Origin: Oscheius sp. JU75
Lineage: Eukaryota; Nematoda; Chromadorea; Rhabditida; Rhabditidae
Assembly: GCA_037178855.1 (NCBI GenBank)
Contig: JASJZC010000006.1
Location: forward strand, 7,068,001 to 7,132,000
Reading direction: 5' to 3'
DNA length: 64,000 nt
The notes beneath the pieces were generated by a model. That model saw only the letters and a program-made list of their open reading frames with translations, made no database searches and was not told the origin of the DNA. Of the stretch, positions 27,501-36,722 are shown piece after piece. The first letter of the stretch is position 1. The number at the start of each line of letters is the position of its first letter. The translations under genes and the position numbers were made by a program.

Positions 27501-27884
27501 CATCATCTAATTATGTGCTTCTCACAGGCAGAGAAGCGAATAGCCTTCCCCAGCGTACAGAATTGGGCGTTCTGCCGATTTTTTTGTGCCGAAATATGTA
27601 GTCTACGCTAATAGTTTAGATAAACGGCAACGTTGGAACGTGAGAATAGGTCTGGGAATGGTAGTTTGTGGCACAAAAGACGATAAATTGATTCTCTGAC
27701 CGAAATTAACCGGTGACCTAAGTTTCAAGTTTAACGAAGGTTGACATCCTGAGCACTCACCGGTAAATGGCAGCTCTCCTATGTGTTCTCGTCTTTTCAT
27801 GAAGCACATGGCTCGTTTGAAGAGGGCGGCAATAAATTGGAAAAATCGAAGTATCCGACCGAGGAAGAGTCGAGCAGTCGACAT
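24502..27884 (-). CDS. EBAG9/RCAS1 orthologue, Golgi-associated type III membrane protein
   Basis: Four exons join in phase: 27884-27761, 27444-27242, 27203-27120 and 24657-24502, giving 188 residues. The N-terminus (RILRFFQFIAALFKRAMCF) is a Cys-containing signal anchor like that of vertebrate EBAG9. Next comes a tryptophan motif (TWGSDFDWSEKT) matching EBAG9's WTSWDED segment, then EPDFFNDMIPDIKRPKK matching PDYFKDMTPTIRKTQK. The last exon reads ELGELNETAAWDDD and a charged coiled-coil tail (HRLEKQKARHEEYDRRMQ). EBAG9 modulates Golgi-to-secretory transport in mammals. Intron 3 (24658-27119) is about 2.46 kb and contains another gene on the opposite strand. The start lies 187 bases after the ATGL-like gene, suggesting co-transcription. 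Confidence 0.8.
25341..27096 (+). CDS. Secreted cysteine-rich protein nested in the EBAG9 intron
   Basis: Seven exons in phase: 25341-25433, 25474-25657, 25990-26095, 26134-26227, 26268-26424, 26865-26962, 27001-27096, encoding about 275 residues. A signal peptide (MYYLLLLLPVLTQANVQ) is followed by spaced cysteines: CYVGQK, VCAKFVPYACTQQCEWKKSC, VLCCTSM, REKCVW, VEVCQYVQEFENC, GVCNLS, ECGKSVQSQLTTCCKD, ACDRTCLKGVEQ, KGCTTQEVRQGLDCLS. The N-terminal part resembles nematode three-finger/Ly6-like domains; the C-terminal part resembles a Cys-rich helical T20D4.11-like (DUF19) domain. Both are tentative family impressions. A TTTTCCAG trans-splice-like site sits two bases before the ATG. Everything lies within intron 3 of the opposite-strand EBAG9 gene, ending 24 bases short of its exon 3. 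The first intron could be 40 or 28 nt. Confidence 0.72.
26779..26836 (-). repeat. tRNA-like remnant in an intron of the nested gene
   Basis: On the minus strand an A-box-like segment (AGCGAGTTGGCGG) is followed by TAGTACTAATCTA (a short stem with a 7-nt loop) and a B box, GGTTCGATCC. No complete acceptor stem is visible. It lies in the 440-nt intron between exons 5 and 6 of the nested secreted-protein gene. A tRNA pseudogene or tRNA-derived SINE head is likely. Confidence 0.35.
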
Positions 27885-28070
27885 TCTACTACAGAAAAAG
27901 TGCTAATGAGAGAAAACAACACTTTTGAGATAGAATCGGTGATATCCGCCAAGAACACGTTTTTCGATTCAGGAAAACAACGATAGAAATCGTTTATTTA
28001 CATAAGATGGCGATAAAATGACTAGAAGAGCATACCCATATGAGATCTGGTTTGTACAATTATGAAAACG
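27885..28070 (-). promoter_or_regulatory. Candidate intercistronic region between ATGL-like and EBAG9 genes
   Basis: After the ATGL-like stop (28071) the minus strand shows AATAAA at 27998-27993. About 100 bases later comes a pyrimidine-rich TTTTTCTGTAG acceptor, four bases before the EBAG9 ATG. Poly(A) signal, roughly 100-base gap, then trans-splice acceptor is the layout of nematode operons. Confidence 0.5.
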
Positions 28071-29806
28071 TCAGACCGCGGTGCCTCCGTCGCGTTCCAG
28101 AAGATTGTTTGTGAGCAGGAATCGATAGGTGTCCTTATAGCCTCGATTGTAGTATTCCTTCAGGATTTCCTTCTTCGGTGGGAACAGCGCCTGGGCGCCT
28201 CGCACCAAATTCTGCATATTTACCTGCAATTTTTCTTGATCTAAAAATGAAAAAGACATACATTCATATGTTGAAGACCAAAACTCATTTTCCACTCGAA
28301 GAGCATCTGATCGGTCGGCGAGATGTCGGCCCCGCCACTGAAAGGAGATATCGTAATTGTTCGAACATCGTCAAAGTCGGGCAGATTGTTCGAATAGCCG
28401 CCATCGATGTAGTACTGAAAGTTGATTATTGGTAAATGGAAAAAAGATCTTATCTTCAGCAGGCAGCCTTCATCAAACACATTTTGGCATGGATGCGTCT
28501 TTCATAACTCTTTAAGCGAAAAAGAATCTTCATATTTACGCATTATACTACTTTTGTGGAGCGTTCCCGTTGTCTCAAACTTTTTCTCGGACTCGAGGGA
28601 AACTAACAAAAAAGAGAAAGCAGCACAAAAATCGTTTGTATTGGAACAACGCTCAATGGCTCGATTCAGTTATTTCGGTCCATTTGGGCATTCTATGAAT
28701 GGCTTCACAAGTTGAACACAAAAGTGGCAATCGCAACTTCGGAGGTGGTACAGAATTATCTGGGGTGCAAATGAAGAAGATGCCCTACCTTTCCGTGTAT
28801 TTTCGGAGGAATTCCCCTGTAACCCATCGAGTACATTGGGATGAAGCAGCTGGCCATCAAGGCGGCGAGGAGCTCTTGTTTGTCTTGGAAATCGGACAGT
28901 AGTACGTTTTCTCGTGTCTGAAAAACTGATCTTCAAGAAATGAACGTAAAAATTTACTTTATAGTCCGTTACAGAAACATAGAGCTTGTTTTTGGCCGGC
29001 CTGACGTCGTCGGGGAGATGAGCTTCGACGACTTTGACCAGTTTCTCGTTCAGCTGATATCCGGGCGTCAGGGCTCCAAATTTGAGGGTATTCAGCTCGT
29101 CGGCCATCGCGTACAGAATTTCTAGACTCAAATCAATCCTAAAAGAGAAACATATAAGATAATGAGAGAAATGCTTACTTTTCCGGAGCGAGAAGAAGAA
29201 CTGAAGCGACCAGACTGCCAGCCGAAGCACCGCTTACTCGTTCCAGCTTCGACAATACAGGCTTACCATTCTTCATCAGGCATTTGACAGCTCCAAAATG
29301 ATAAGAGCCTAGAAATCCGCAGCCGCTCAACGATATACAGAATTTGTTTATGGCTGGAAGAGGAATTAAATAACAAGTGGCAAAACTTACTTTTTATGGG
29401 AGTCTGGGTGATAATTGGACGAAGAAGACGCATCTTTTCTTTCTTCTCTTCCTCTACTTTGTCCGGCGGCGAGAAGTTGACTTTCAGGAAAGATGCGAGC
29501 TGATATTCAAGTAATAAAATGGCTGTATAAAGTAAAAAGACTTCCAATATGTTCCCACATATTTACGCAATGCATAGCAGCTCAACTAGGTATAAAATCT
29601 TTAAAAACGTACCCCTTCGAAAGAGATGGTTCGTTGTACGGGAGTCTGGTCGTCTGTTTTTGTTTTGGTCTCTAGAGGGGGTGGTGGCGACCTGAAAAGT
29701 GCAAGATAAGGGCAAACCCTTGGAAAAGCACTTACTGTGAGACATCTGCTGTTGCTTCCGGCTGTCTCTTCTTACACTCTTCGTCAATTTTGTCAGGATC
29801 TTGTCT
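28071..29806 (-). CDS. atgl-1: Patatin-like triacylglycerol lipase (ATGL/PNPLA2-type), first exon not found
   Basis: Hydrolyses the first acyl chain of triacylglycerol on lipid droplets. Exons in phase: 29806-29736, 29691-29613, 29499-29391, 29353-29179, 29138-28958, 28917-28789, 28414-28262, 28223-28071. The oxyanion motif SGCGFLGSYHFG is followed by the nucleophile motif GASAGS. The catalytic-dyad Asp is in YYIDGGYSNNLP, then TITISPFSGGADISP and ALFPPKKEILKEYYNRGYKD, collinear with PNPLA2. Before the patatin domain are about 85 residues rich in P, E and K that PNPLA2 lacks. The start exon lies upstream of 29806 and I could not place it (29830-29990 searched). The family makes a fat-storage role likely. 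Symbol by family resemblance only. Confidence 0.85.
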
Positions 29807-31110
29807 CTGAAAAGGAACAAATTTGTTTACTTGAAGTAAGAGTAGCTTGCCATTAAAAACAAAATTGCTTCCTATATTCTACAGTGACTTCGTTTCTTTC
29901 CACCTTTCTGAAATATAGAATTGTGGATCACAAGAAGCAGAAAAATATTGAGATGGAAGCAGAGCAATAACGTGGTTCAAAACTACTTGTGGAAACCTAA
30001 TGGAGCGTCAAAACCTGACTCTCGTTGGATTTTATTTGCAAAACACCAAGTCACGTCGTGAAATAGAGAAATAGAAACAGGAGAAATCGAGAGAACGATG
30101 GAATTTCATTCCATTCTTCTTATTTTTGCAAAACGTGAATTATACAAGTTGTGGCGCGCCAAAATCTAATTCATTCGGTAAACCATGACAGTAGCATTGT
30201 AAATTGGTACTTTTGTAAGTTTCTCTTTGTTTCTGTCTAAGCTACAGATGGGAACGTCTTTTCTAACAGGGCCCAAGTGGATACCTACGATGTTTTTGAG
30301 AGACCCCTCTCCCTCTCCTCCCTGCCGACCCATGCCATGACATTACCTTCAGTCCACAGCTCATTACTACTTTCGTAGAAACTGTCGCACGAGTCTTTCG
30401 GAAACCTCTTGTCGTCATTATTGCGGAAAGTAACCCAAGAAACCAACGAAATAGACAAAAAGAATGATAAAATGGACAAAAACAGTGAAAATGGTTTTTG
30501 GGAGACAGTTCGGCATACTGTAACTCCACTTTGCGTACCCGAATTTCCGACTTGTTAGGACCTTATGCAACAATTTTCTGAAAAACTTTTCAAGTATTCC
30601 CATTTTCTTGTCACCCTATAGCAAAATACATTACTTTTTCGTTTGCAAACGTCAACAAAATCAGTCGCCAATCGAACGGTATGACTATTGTCTTTAGTAA
30701 CCGTTTTACTAGGGAATGGACACATTGTGGAATTCGAAGTCATTGTCATCTAGGCATAATAGCTCGGAGCTACAACGTTCTCGATGTGGTAGACGAGTGT
30801 GGCCCACAGAAAACGAGCCGTCTTCTTCCAGTCATCGTGATGGCTCCTTCTGAACTCTCTCAGGGCGATAGTGCCACTTGAACAGAAACTCCTCCATCTT
30901 CATGTGATAGGGAAAGACCAACTTGAAACAGGGTCGGAGAAGTGCGACGACATGCCAAAAGGTGTCAAGAAGATCCCATGCGAAAGGTTTGCTATTTCAC
31001 TTGATGAAGTGAGCGGTACATTCAGAAACATCAGTCTAGCTATCGTCCCAAAGAGGTGTAGGTAGTAAAAACCTCGTTTCTTTTTTTTTTTAAAGTTTGT
31101 TCAATTACTA
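29807..31110. other. Intergenic region upstream of the ATGL-like gene
   Basis: About 1.3 kb with no recognised gene apart from a probable missing 5' exon of the ATGL-like gene. A GTGGCGCGCCAAAA element near 30152 fits an E2F-type site. Frames at 30263-30603 on the minus strand are open but have no motif. Confidence 0.4.
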
Positions 31111-32290
31111 CAGTGCGCGTCAAAAATATAGGGACACCTCCTAAAATCGCGATAGCGGGCGCACGTCACACTTTTAGACTTCGGGAGTATTTTCATCGTA
31201 TTTCTCGCGTTCTAAAACACTTGCAGCCATGTTTTCTGAAAGTATTGTTCAAAAATGCGAATGTGTTACCGTAGTCAATGAAAAACGCCCGCGATATAAA
31301 TATTGGGACATCTTGGAAGATCAACAATTTATTGTGAAATTTCTCCAATAACTAAGCTATGTTGACTATGTTCAATAACGAGTAGGACCTCCTTGGTTGG
31401 CAACAACATCCATAAGGCGATTGGCTGCGGATCTAATTTTGGACCACTGTAGAAGTGATCTCATTCCAGCTTTGAGGATAGCCTTTTTCAGCTGATCAAG
31501 AGCTCGGAAATTGGTGGCTATTCTTGTAGATCTTGCGCATCCGTCCACGACCAGGGTTCGCTTGAAGAAAAGTGATCCTCCAAAACATCCTGATAATTCT
31601 TCGCGTTCATTCAAAAGGCGATGAAGGCAATGTTCAGCGGTTCGAGGCTGCAGAACCCCGCCAGGACCATGCATGATTCTCCTCCAAAGTTTTGTCGGGA
31701 GAAATTCTTTGGCTCTTTGCGCAGATCACGCCAGTAATAAGTGGAACCATCCGGGCCATCATAATTGAACATCTTCTCGTCAAAAATATGTCCTAGAGCA
31801 AAAAAAAAAATCGGCGGAAACAAAAAATACTAACTTTGTTCCAGAGAGAGATTCATGTTAGTGCGGGCGAAGACAGCTCTGACTTGCTTGTGGTGCGGTT
31901 TTTGCATCGGGGATTTCTTCATTTGCTGTCGAACGAAGTTGTTATCTCTGTGGATGGCTCAAAGGATTGTCGACATCGATGCAGTCGTCGAAATCTCATG
32001 ATTTGCCGGGGTCATGGTGTTGGAAACCAAGCGACAACGTGGTTTTCGTCTCTCGGAGTCAGCACACGAGGTCGTCCTGAGCTGAATTTGTCGTAGCGGT
32101 GTTCGTTCTTAAAAAAAATCTGGCTGATACAGTTTACAGATTTCTTCAATTGTTTGACAAGTTGACGAAGACTGTGACCGGCATCACGTAGAGTAATCAC
32201 TTGGCCTTATTCAACCTCCGAAAGTCGTTTGGCACGCGGTTTTTCTTGAATGTTATTAACCAGTCGGCTTCGCCGCCTGGGCGGTTTTAT
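31111..32290 (-). mobile_element. Tc3-like Tc1/mariner DNA transposon, 5' truncated
   Basis: One terminal repeat is visible at 31111 (TA followed by CAGTGCGCGTCAAAAATATA), the Tc1-family end. The minus strand then carries transposase pieces in order: a helix-turn-helix segment (KRLSEVE, then VITLRDAGHSLRQLVKQL), DEKMFNYDGPDGSTYYWRDL with the second catalytic Asp region, RKEPKNFSRQNFGGES and a C-terminal RLMDVVANQGGPTRY. Order and wording match Tc3 transposase. No matching inverted repeat is found near 32290, so the transposase-start side is missing. Confidence 0.8.
31372..32250 (-). pseudogene. Decayed Tc3-like transposase
   Basis: The coding remnant of the transposon at this site. A stop codon (TAA) interrupts the N-terminus after the sequence RAKRLSEVE. 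The conserved blocks lie in different frames, and a stretch of the catalytic core is absent or scrambled between 31830 and 32010. It should not make an active enzyme. Family assignment rests on the DEKMFN-DGPDG-YYWRDL-RKEP block. Confidence 0.78.
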
Positions 32291-32439
32291 TGAGCAAGGA
32301 ACAAAAAGCCTTCAAGAAGCAATAACTAAAGAGTTTCACAAACTGTGCTCGCTTCTCCAAGAGCTCCTTAGTGGTGTACCATTGCCGTCACCGTTTGTGG
32401 AAAGAAGGATTTGATGTCGTTCTTATCTGAAAGAGTCTG

Positions 32440-32910
32440 AGATCTGTGCAGCGTATGGTGGCTGAACTGGAACAAGGAAGCCGTAGCAATTGGGCTCGAA
32501 ATCAACCATCGCGATGACCAATGTCTACGAGGGAGATCTGCGCTTGAAGGGACAAGCTATACAGTTTGTCCGGCATGCTCGATATCACACTTCCGAATCG
32601 TGTGAGGGATAAGGAGGTGAGAAGAATTACAGAACTACCGAATATTGTAGACTTGGTATGAACGAGGAAGCTGAAATAAGCGAGAAAAGTGGCCGAGATG
32701 GAAGGAGGAAGGTGGTCGGAAGCGATGACGGAATGAGTTCCTTTGAATCAGCGACGAGCTCTAAGGAGATCGTCCATGAGATGGGAAGATGAGCTGAAGA
32801 AAGTCTGTGATCGCCACGGACGAACTCCAACCACGCGGATACGACAGGCAAGAGAGGGAGGCGAAGAGTGGGTTCGCGCTATGGGAGCGGCAAGGGAGCC
32901 CTGACATGAT
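32440..32910 (+). mobile_element. 3' end of an RTE-type LINE retrotransposon, decayed
   Basis: A plus-strand frame with several stops reads LPNRVRDKEVRRITELPN, then RKVAEMEGGRWSEAMTE and RRSSMRWEDELKKVCDRHGR, ending in EEWVRAMGAAREP-stop. These are the typical C-terminal blocks of RTE-like reverse transcriptase ORFs (LRDRVRN-EDVRRIT, GRW-TEW-P, PPLRWAD). The reverse transcriptase core and 5' part are absent, as expected for a 5'-truncated insertion next to the Tc3-like element. Confidence 0.6.
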
Positions 32911-33888
32911 AGCAACCCCTTGATTCCGACAATAAAATTCGACGAATTCCTCGTCTCTACCACTGTGGATTCAGAGCCTGAGGCTCTGAAATATCCATTG
33001 TCTCTAAAAACTCTGAGAGATTGGTTTCAGCTTGATACAGTCCATAACACCAAGATGTTCGAAAATGTGACAGTAAACGTCATCATTATTGCGAATCCAC
33101 ACGGAAGAACTTAGAGGTACTTTTCAACGTGCTGGTCCTCTTCCGAATATTGTATCTCCTCCTTGAACGTCATTGGAAAAAGCTGAAAAGTTGTAATCAG
33201 GAAGTATGTAATAATGAGGGGAGGACTCCCTGGATGACTTAGTATCAGACGGAGCTATTATTTCGGCCATGGAATGTTCATCTAAACGCTTGGTGACAAA
33301 AAGTTTAAGAGACAGAGAAGACTCGTGGCCGGACTGTTTGATGTGGCATGTGAAATTGGGGGAGGAAATGTTGAGTGGGAACGGGGACGGAATCATTGTT
33401 TCATCAATTGAAGCAAGTGGAAATACATAGTGGTGAGGGAGCTACGATTTCAGAGCCAGTTTTGGAACAGAGAAACACGCAATGAGCCTGTCATCTTGTT
33501 TGCTTGTTCGAAGTCTCGGACCCAAACTGACATTTCTCAGTTACCTGGATGACAGATAGGCATTTCTAGCATTCTGTCAACTTAATAACATGTACTAGTT
33601 AACCTAGTACAACTTTATCGATAGCACCTGTTCTGGTGAATTTTATTCGGTTCAAACAGCGCTCTTCTTCCATGACAATTTGTCTTCTTGAGCTAGCTCC
33701 CTTTCCAAGGACACGAAATCCAGTTTTATATAAAACGATAAAACAAGAGACAATATGCATAATCATGCGGTGATTATGAGAACGACGAAAATGTATGTAG
33801 AGTACGAGTGGTTTAAAGCGATTTAGAGACGAAGAGACTCGAGAAGTTAATCGCACTCGGCGATTTTGTACAGGTAAATGTGGTGTGT
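32911..33888. other. Intergenic region with a short palindrome and no clear gene
   Basis: Nearly 1 kb after the LINE tail. A perfect 8-bp stem with a 3-nt loop (TCAGAGCC-TGA-GGCTCTGA) occurs near 32971. A 90-codon minus-strand ORF (33396-33124) is discussed under rejected items. No gene is supported. Confidence 0.45.
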
Positions 33889-36072
33889 TTACATACGGAA
33901 CTGCATGTTGTCCTCATTTTTAGACATGAACATCTGTCTGTTGAACGGGCTGCTGGACAGAGGAGGTGGCTGTGTGAAGATAGGAGGAGGGAATTTAGTC
34001 TCGGCGGTCAAGGTAGGTGGCTCGAGAGTGTATGTTGGGGTATGAATCTGGATCTCGTGGACGATTCCACCAAATGATCTGTCCTCATCACTCTCCAGAA
34101 GAACTCCACCCAACACGAACAGAATCAGCTCTCCGAGAGGAGCCGTGATCAGAATCGTCAGCACGCACGCTGTCACTGTCTAAACTTTTTTTGTTTTGCC
34201 TTCGAAGCATTGTTACCTGTCTCAAGTCGTCGGAAAAGCCTGGAAACTGGGTGGCATAGAGAAGAAGACCTGGTGCCAAAGCAGCTTGAACTGTGGCCTT
34301 TGGAAGCATTGAAGCTGCGACGAAGAGACTCTCTGACGGTGGAAGACTACACATAGAGAGAACGAAAGTGCTGATGAGGCGACCGACAGCTCCGATTCCG
34401 ATAAGAGCGAGGGCAGTCCAGACGTTTGTGGCAGTCAGCTGGAAAATTCAAATCACTCAGCCTCCTAGTATCTGTAGGGAACAGAAGTGTGTGAAAGTAG
34501 ATGGATAATTTGTCTAGCACTTTAGCGTACTTCGAATAACTTTCGACTCACTTCAGCAAAGACCAGTTTTCTTCCTATTAGAGAGAAAAGCAGTGGCAGA
34601 CAGACAAGATTCCAGACGGTGGAGAAGCTCTGTTCGAGATGTTTCACACTCGTGTTGTTCTCTTTCCTCCATTGAGTAGCTGCCAGACTACAGAAAATGA
34701 TGGCAGCGATGATTCCTGTAGTTGCCCAGCCGACCACAGTCAGACCTGAGGAAATTAGAAGGTCTTTACATGCCTCTTACCGACTACACATGCAGCCGAA
34801 GCTGAACCAAGAACAAGGATTCGAGGAGCTGGACTGTCCGAAGGCAGAGGGAACCACCAGAAAAGCCAGCCGAGGAAGAAGCCACCAATTACACCGATGA
34901 TGACCTGGAAAATGCTCCACATGACAGCCAACGAGGCTGGTTCTTCGGTGAAAACGAGAGAGACAGCAGAGGTGAAGGCTCCGATACAGAACAGATTGTC
35001 CATTGAGGAAGCAGCCAGAATGGAGGTGGGAACACCCTGAATCCTTACTTGAAAAGAGTCACTGAAATGGTTACATTGCTCTGTCCTTTACCCTTTTTCT
35101 TCAGTTCCAGCATAACTGGGACAGTCACGGCTGGAGAGACAGCTGCCAACAACAGTCTGAAACCACTTCGTTTAGTTCTTGTTCCCGCTCTTTCAAGGGG
35201 ACTCTAAAAATTTGCCAGATTGAACACATCCCTTGGCGAAGGATGTGTTCATATGTACACAGAATGTTATTGCGAATCATAACATTTTGCAATGCGGACC
35301 AGCTGACCGGAGGGGATTGTGTCGCACATAAATGCAGGCACAAAATAAGAATAGCAAAGAAGAGCGCTGGAAGACTGTTATAAACGTTTGAGAATCGGTA
35401 TGGTCTATCACCCAACAATATCATCTCCCTAACTCACCCGCAAATGATAGCAATAGACAGCTGCATGCCAAAGATGAAGTGAGCAGCGATGGCAATACCC
35501 GCAGCCTCAACTACTGGGGTCACAATTCCGATCGTGACTGGAAGAATGGGTCTCTTGAGAAGCTCGTCCGTATTGAGGCCGACTCCCCATCTGATGATGA
35601 TGCAGGCCAAAGCAAGCAGACGAATGATCGACTCCCATTGCTGGTCGACCGAAAAAGTTTCCGACAGAAGTGGAATGTTCCGGAAGGCGACTCCCATAAG
35701 AAGAGCACCTGAAAGAGTTATAGAAGTTTCAATTTCTAGTTTTTACCGAAAAGAGCGGGAAGTTTGATGATGCTCAAAGCCCAGCCCAAAGCCAAAGAGG
35801 CTAGCAACATGACCAGGAGAGAGACTACCGTATGACCCACGTCTTCTAATGTTGGAAGACGATCGGACGGGGTCAGTGGATGGACTAAAACGACTGTAAA
35901 AGGATCAAAAGAACCCACTAATGCTCCTGTCGAAAGTTGCACACGTTGCTAAGTAGAGTCCAGCCGCCACCAGAAGGAACGTCCCGACCCTGTTGACGTA
36001 CTTGTCCCGGACAGCTCGTCGCAGTTCACCCAAGAAGTTTGAGTCTCCATGAATTGATGTCGTCTCGCTCAT
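33889..36072 (-). CDS. SLC9B/NHA-type Na+/H+ antiporter
   Basis: A cation-proton antiporter of the CPA2 group related to mammalian NHA1/NHA2. The ATG at 36072 starts MSETTSIHGDSNFLGELRRA. Exons 1-3 are 36072-35943, 35893-35747 and 35711-35437. The core reads GVAFRNIPLLSETF, LACIIIRWGVGLNTDELL, TPVVEAAGIAIAAHF, LLLAAVSPAVTVPVMLELKK, GVPTSILAASSMDNLFC, VVGWATTGIIAAIIF, VWNLVCLPLLFSLIG and MLPKATVQAALAPG. The paired acidic residues in SSMDN and the AVSPAVTVPVML block correspond to SLC9B. The last exon ends with about 65 cytosolic residues rich in P and T, to a stop at 33889. It probably resides in plasma or mitochondrial/endosomal membranes, which the sequence does not settle. Confidence 0.87.
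35222..35250 (+). repeat. Perfect 10-bp inverted repeat in an NHA intron
   Basis: GAACACATCC and GGATGTGTTC pair exactly around a 9-nt loop (CTTGGCGAA). The hairpin lies in the intron between the exons ending IAIICG and starting LLLAAVSP. It is too short for a microRNA precursor. Confidence 0.6.
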
Positions 36073-36722
36073 TTCAATTAGAACCTGACAGTTGGTAGTT
36101 CATTAAAAGAGCGTATTGTACGAGTATGAGTTCAATAGACCGTCCGAATCTTAGAGTGAAAGGGTGGAAATGATTCTCGGCTGGTGGGATAGAAGTCAGA
36201 GAAAGTGTGGGTGTGATGGGAAAACAACTATTTTGGTTTTCGCATAACACGCTTTTCGGAACGGAAGGAAAGAGCCATAACAGTTCGGGCCGGAATACTG
36301 TTCAATCTCTAATAGAAGGGCGCGATACACATTTATATTTTGGAAATCATAACGACATTTTCAGGCTTTCCAATGTTCTGCAAAGTTGTGTATAAAATTG
36401 TATATTTCAAGGAAAAAATGTAGTATTTCGCCCACAAAGACGACTGCAAGCAGCTGATAGAAAACAGATTTCAGCGACTATGCTGTGATATTATCATTAT
36501 CAAATTAATTTAGGGGTTCATTTGAGACGAAGAGAGAGAGTGCGTGTGGAGGACAGGCGACTCCGGCACTGGGACTAGTCTTCTCTCTGTCCGCTTAGCA
36601 TACGATTATTCAGATTCATGACTCACATTCACTGCCCACTCTGTTTCGACACTTGTAATCCTTCATTACTATACATACGATATGAACACAATACCCGTAA
36701 ATTGAAGTAAAACAAAGAAGAT
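36073..36722. other. Intergenic region between antiporter and ADAMTS genes
   Basis: About 650 bases with no recognised gene. It would hold the antiporter promoter and the metalloprotease 3' flank, including a GA-rich tract near 36530. Confidence 0.5.

Noticed and set aside
33124..33396. 90-codon minus-strand ORF with a genuine ATG (starting MIPSPFPLNISSPN)
   Set aside because: Ser/Pro-rich and of plausible composition, but with no motif, no intron structure and transposon remnants upstream. Evidence is insufficient to call it a gene.
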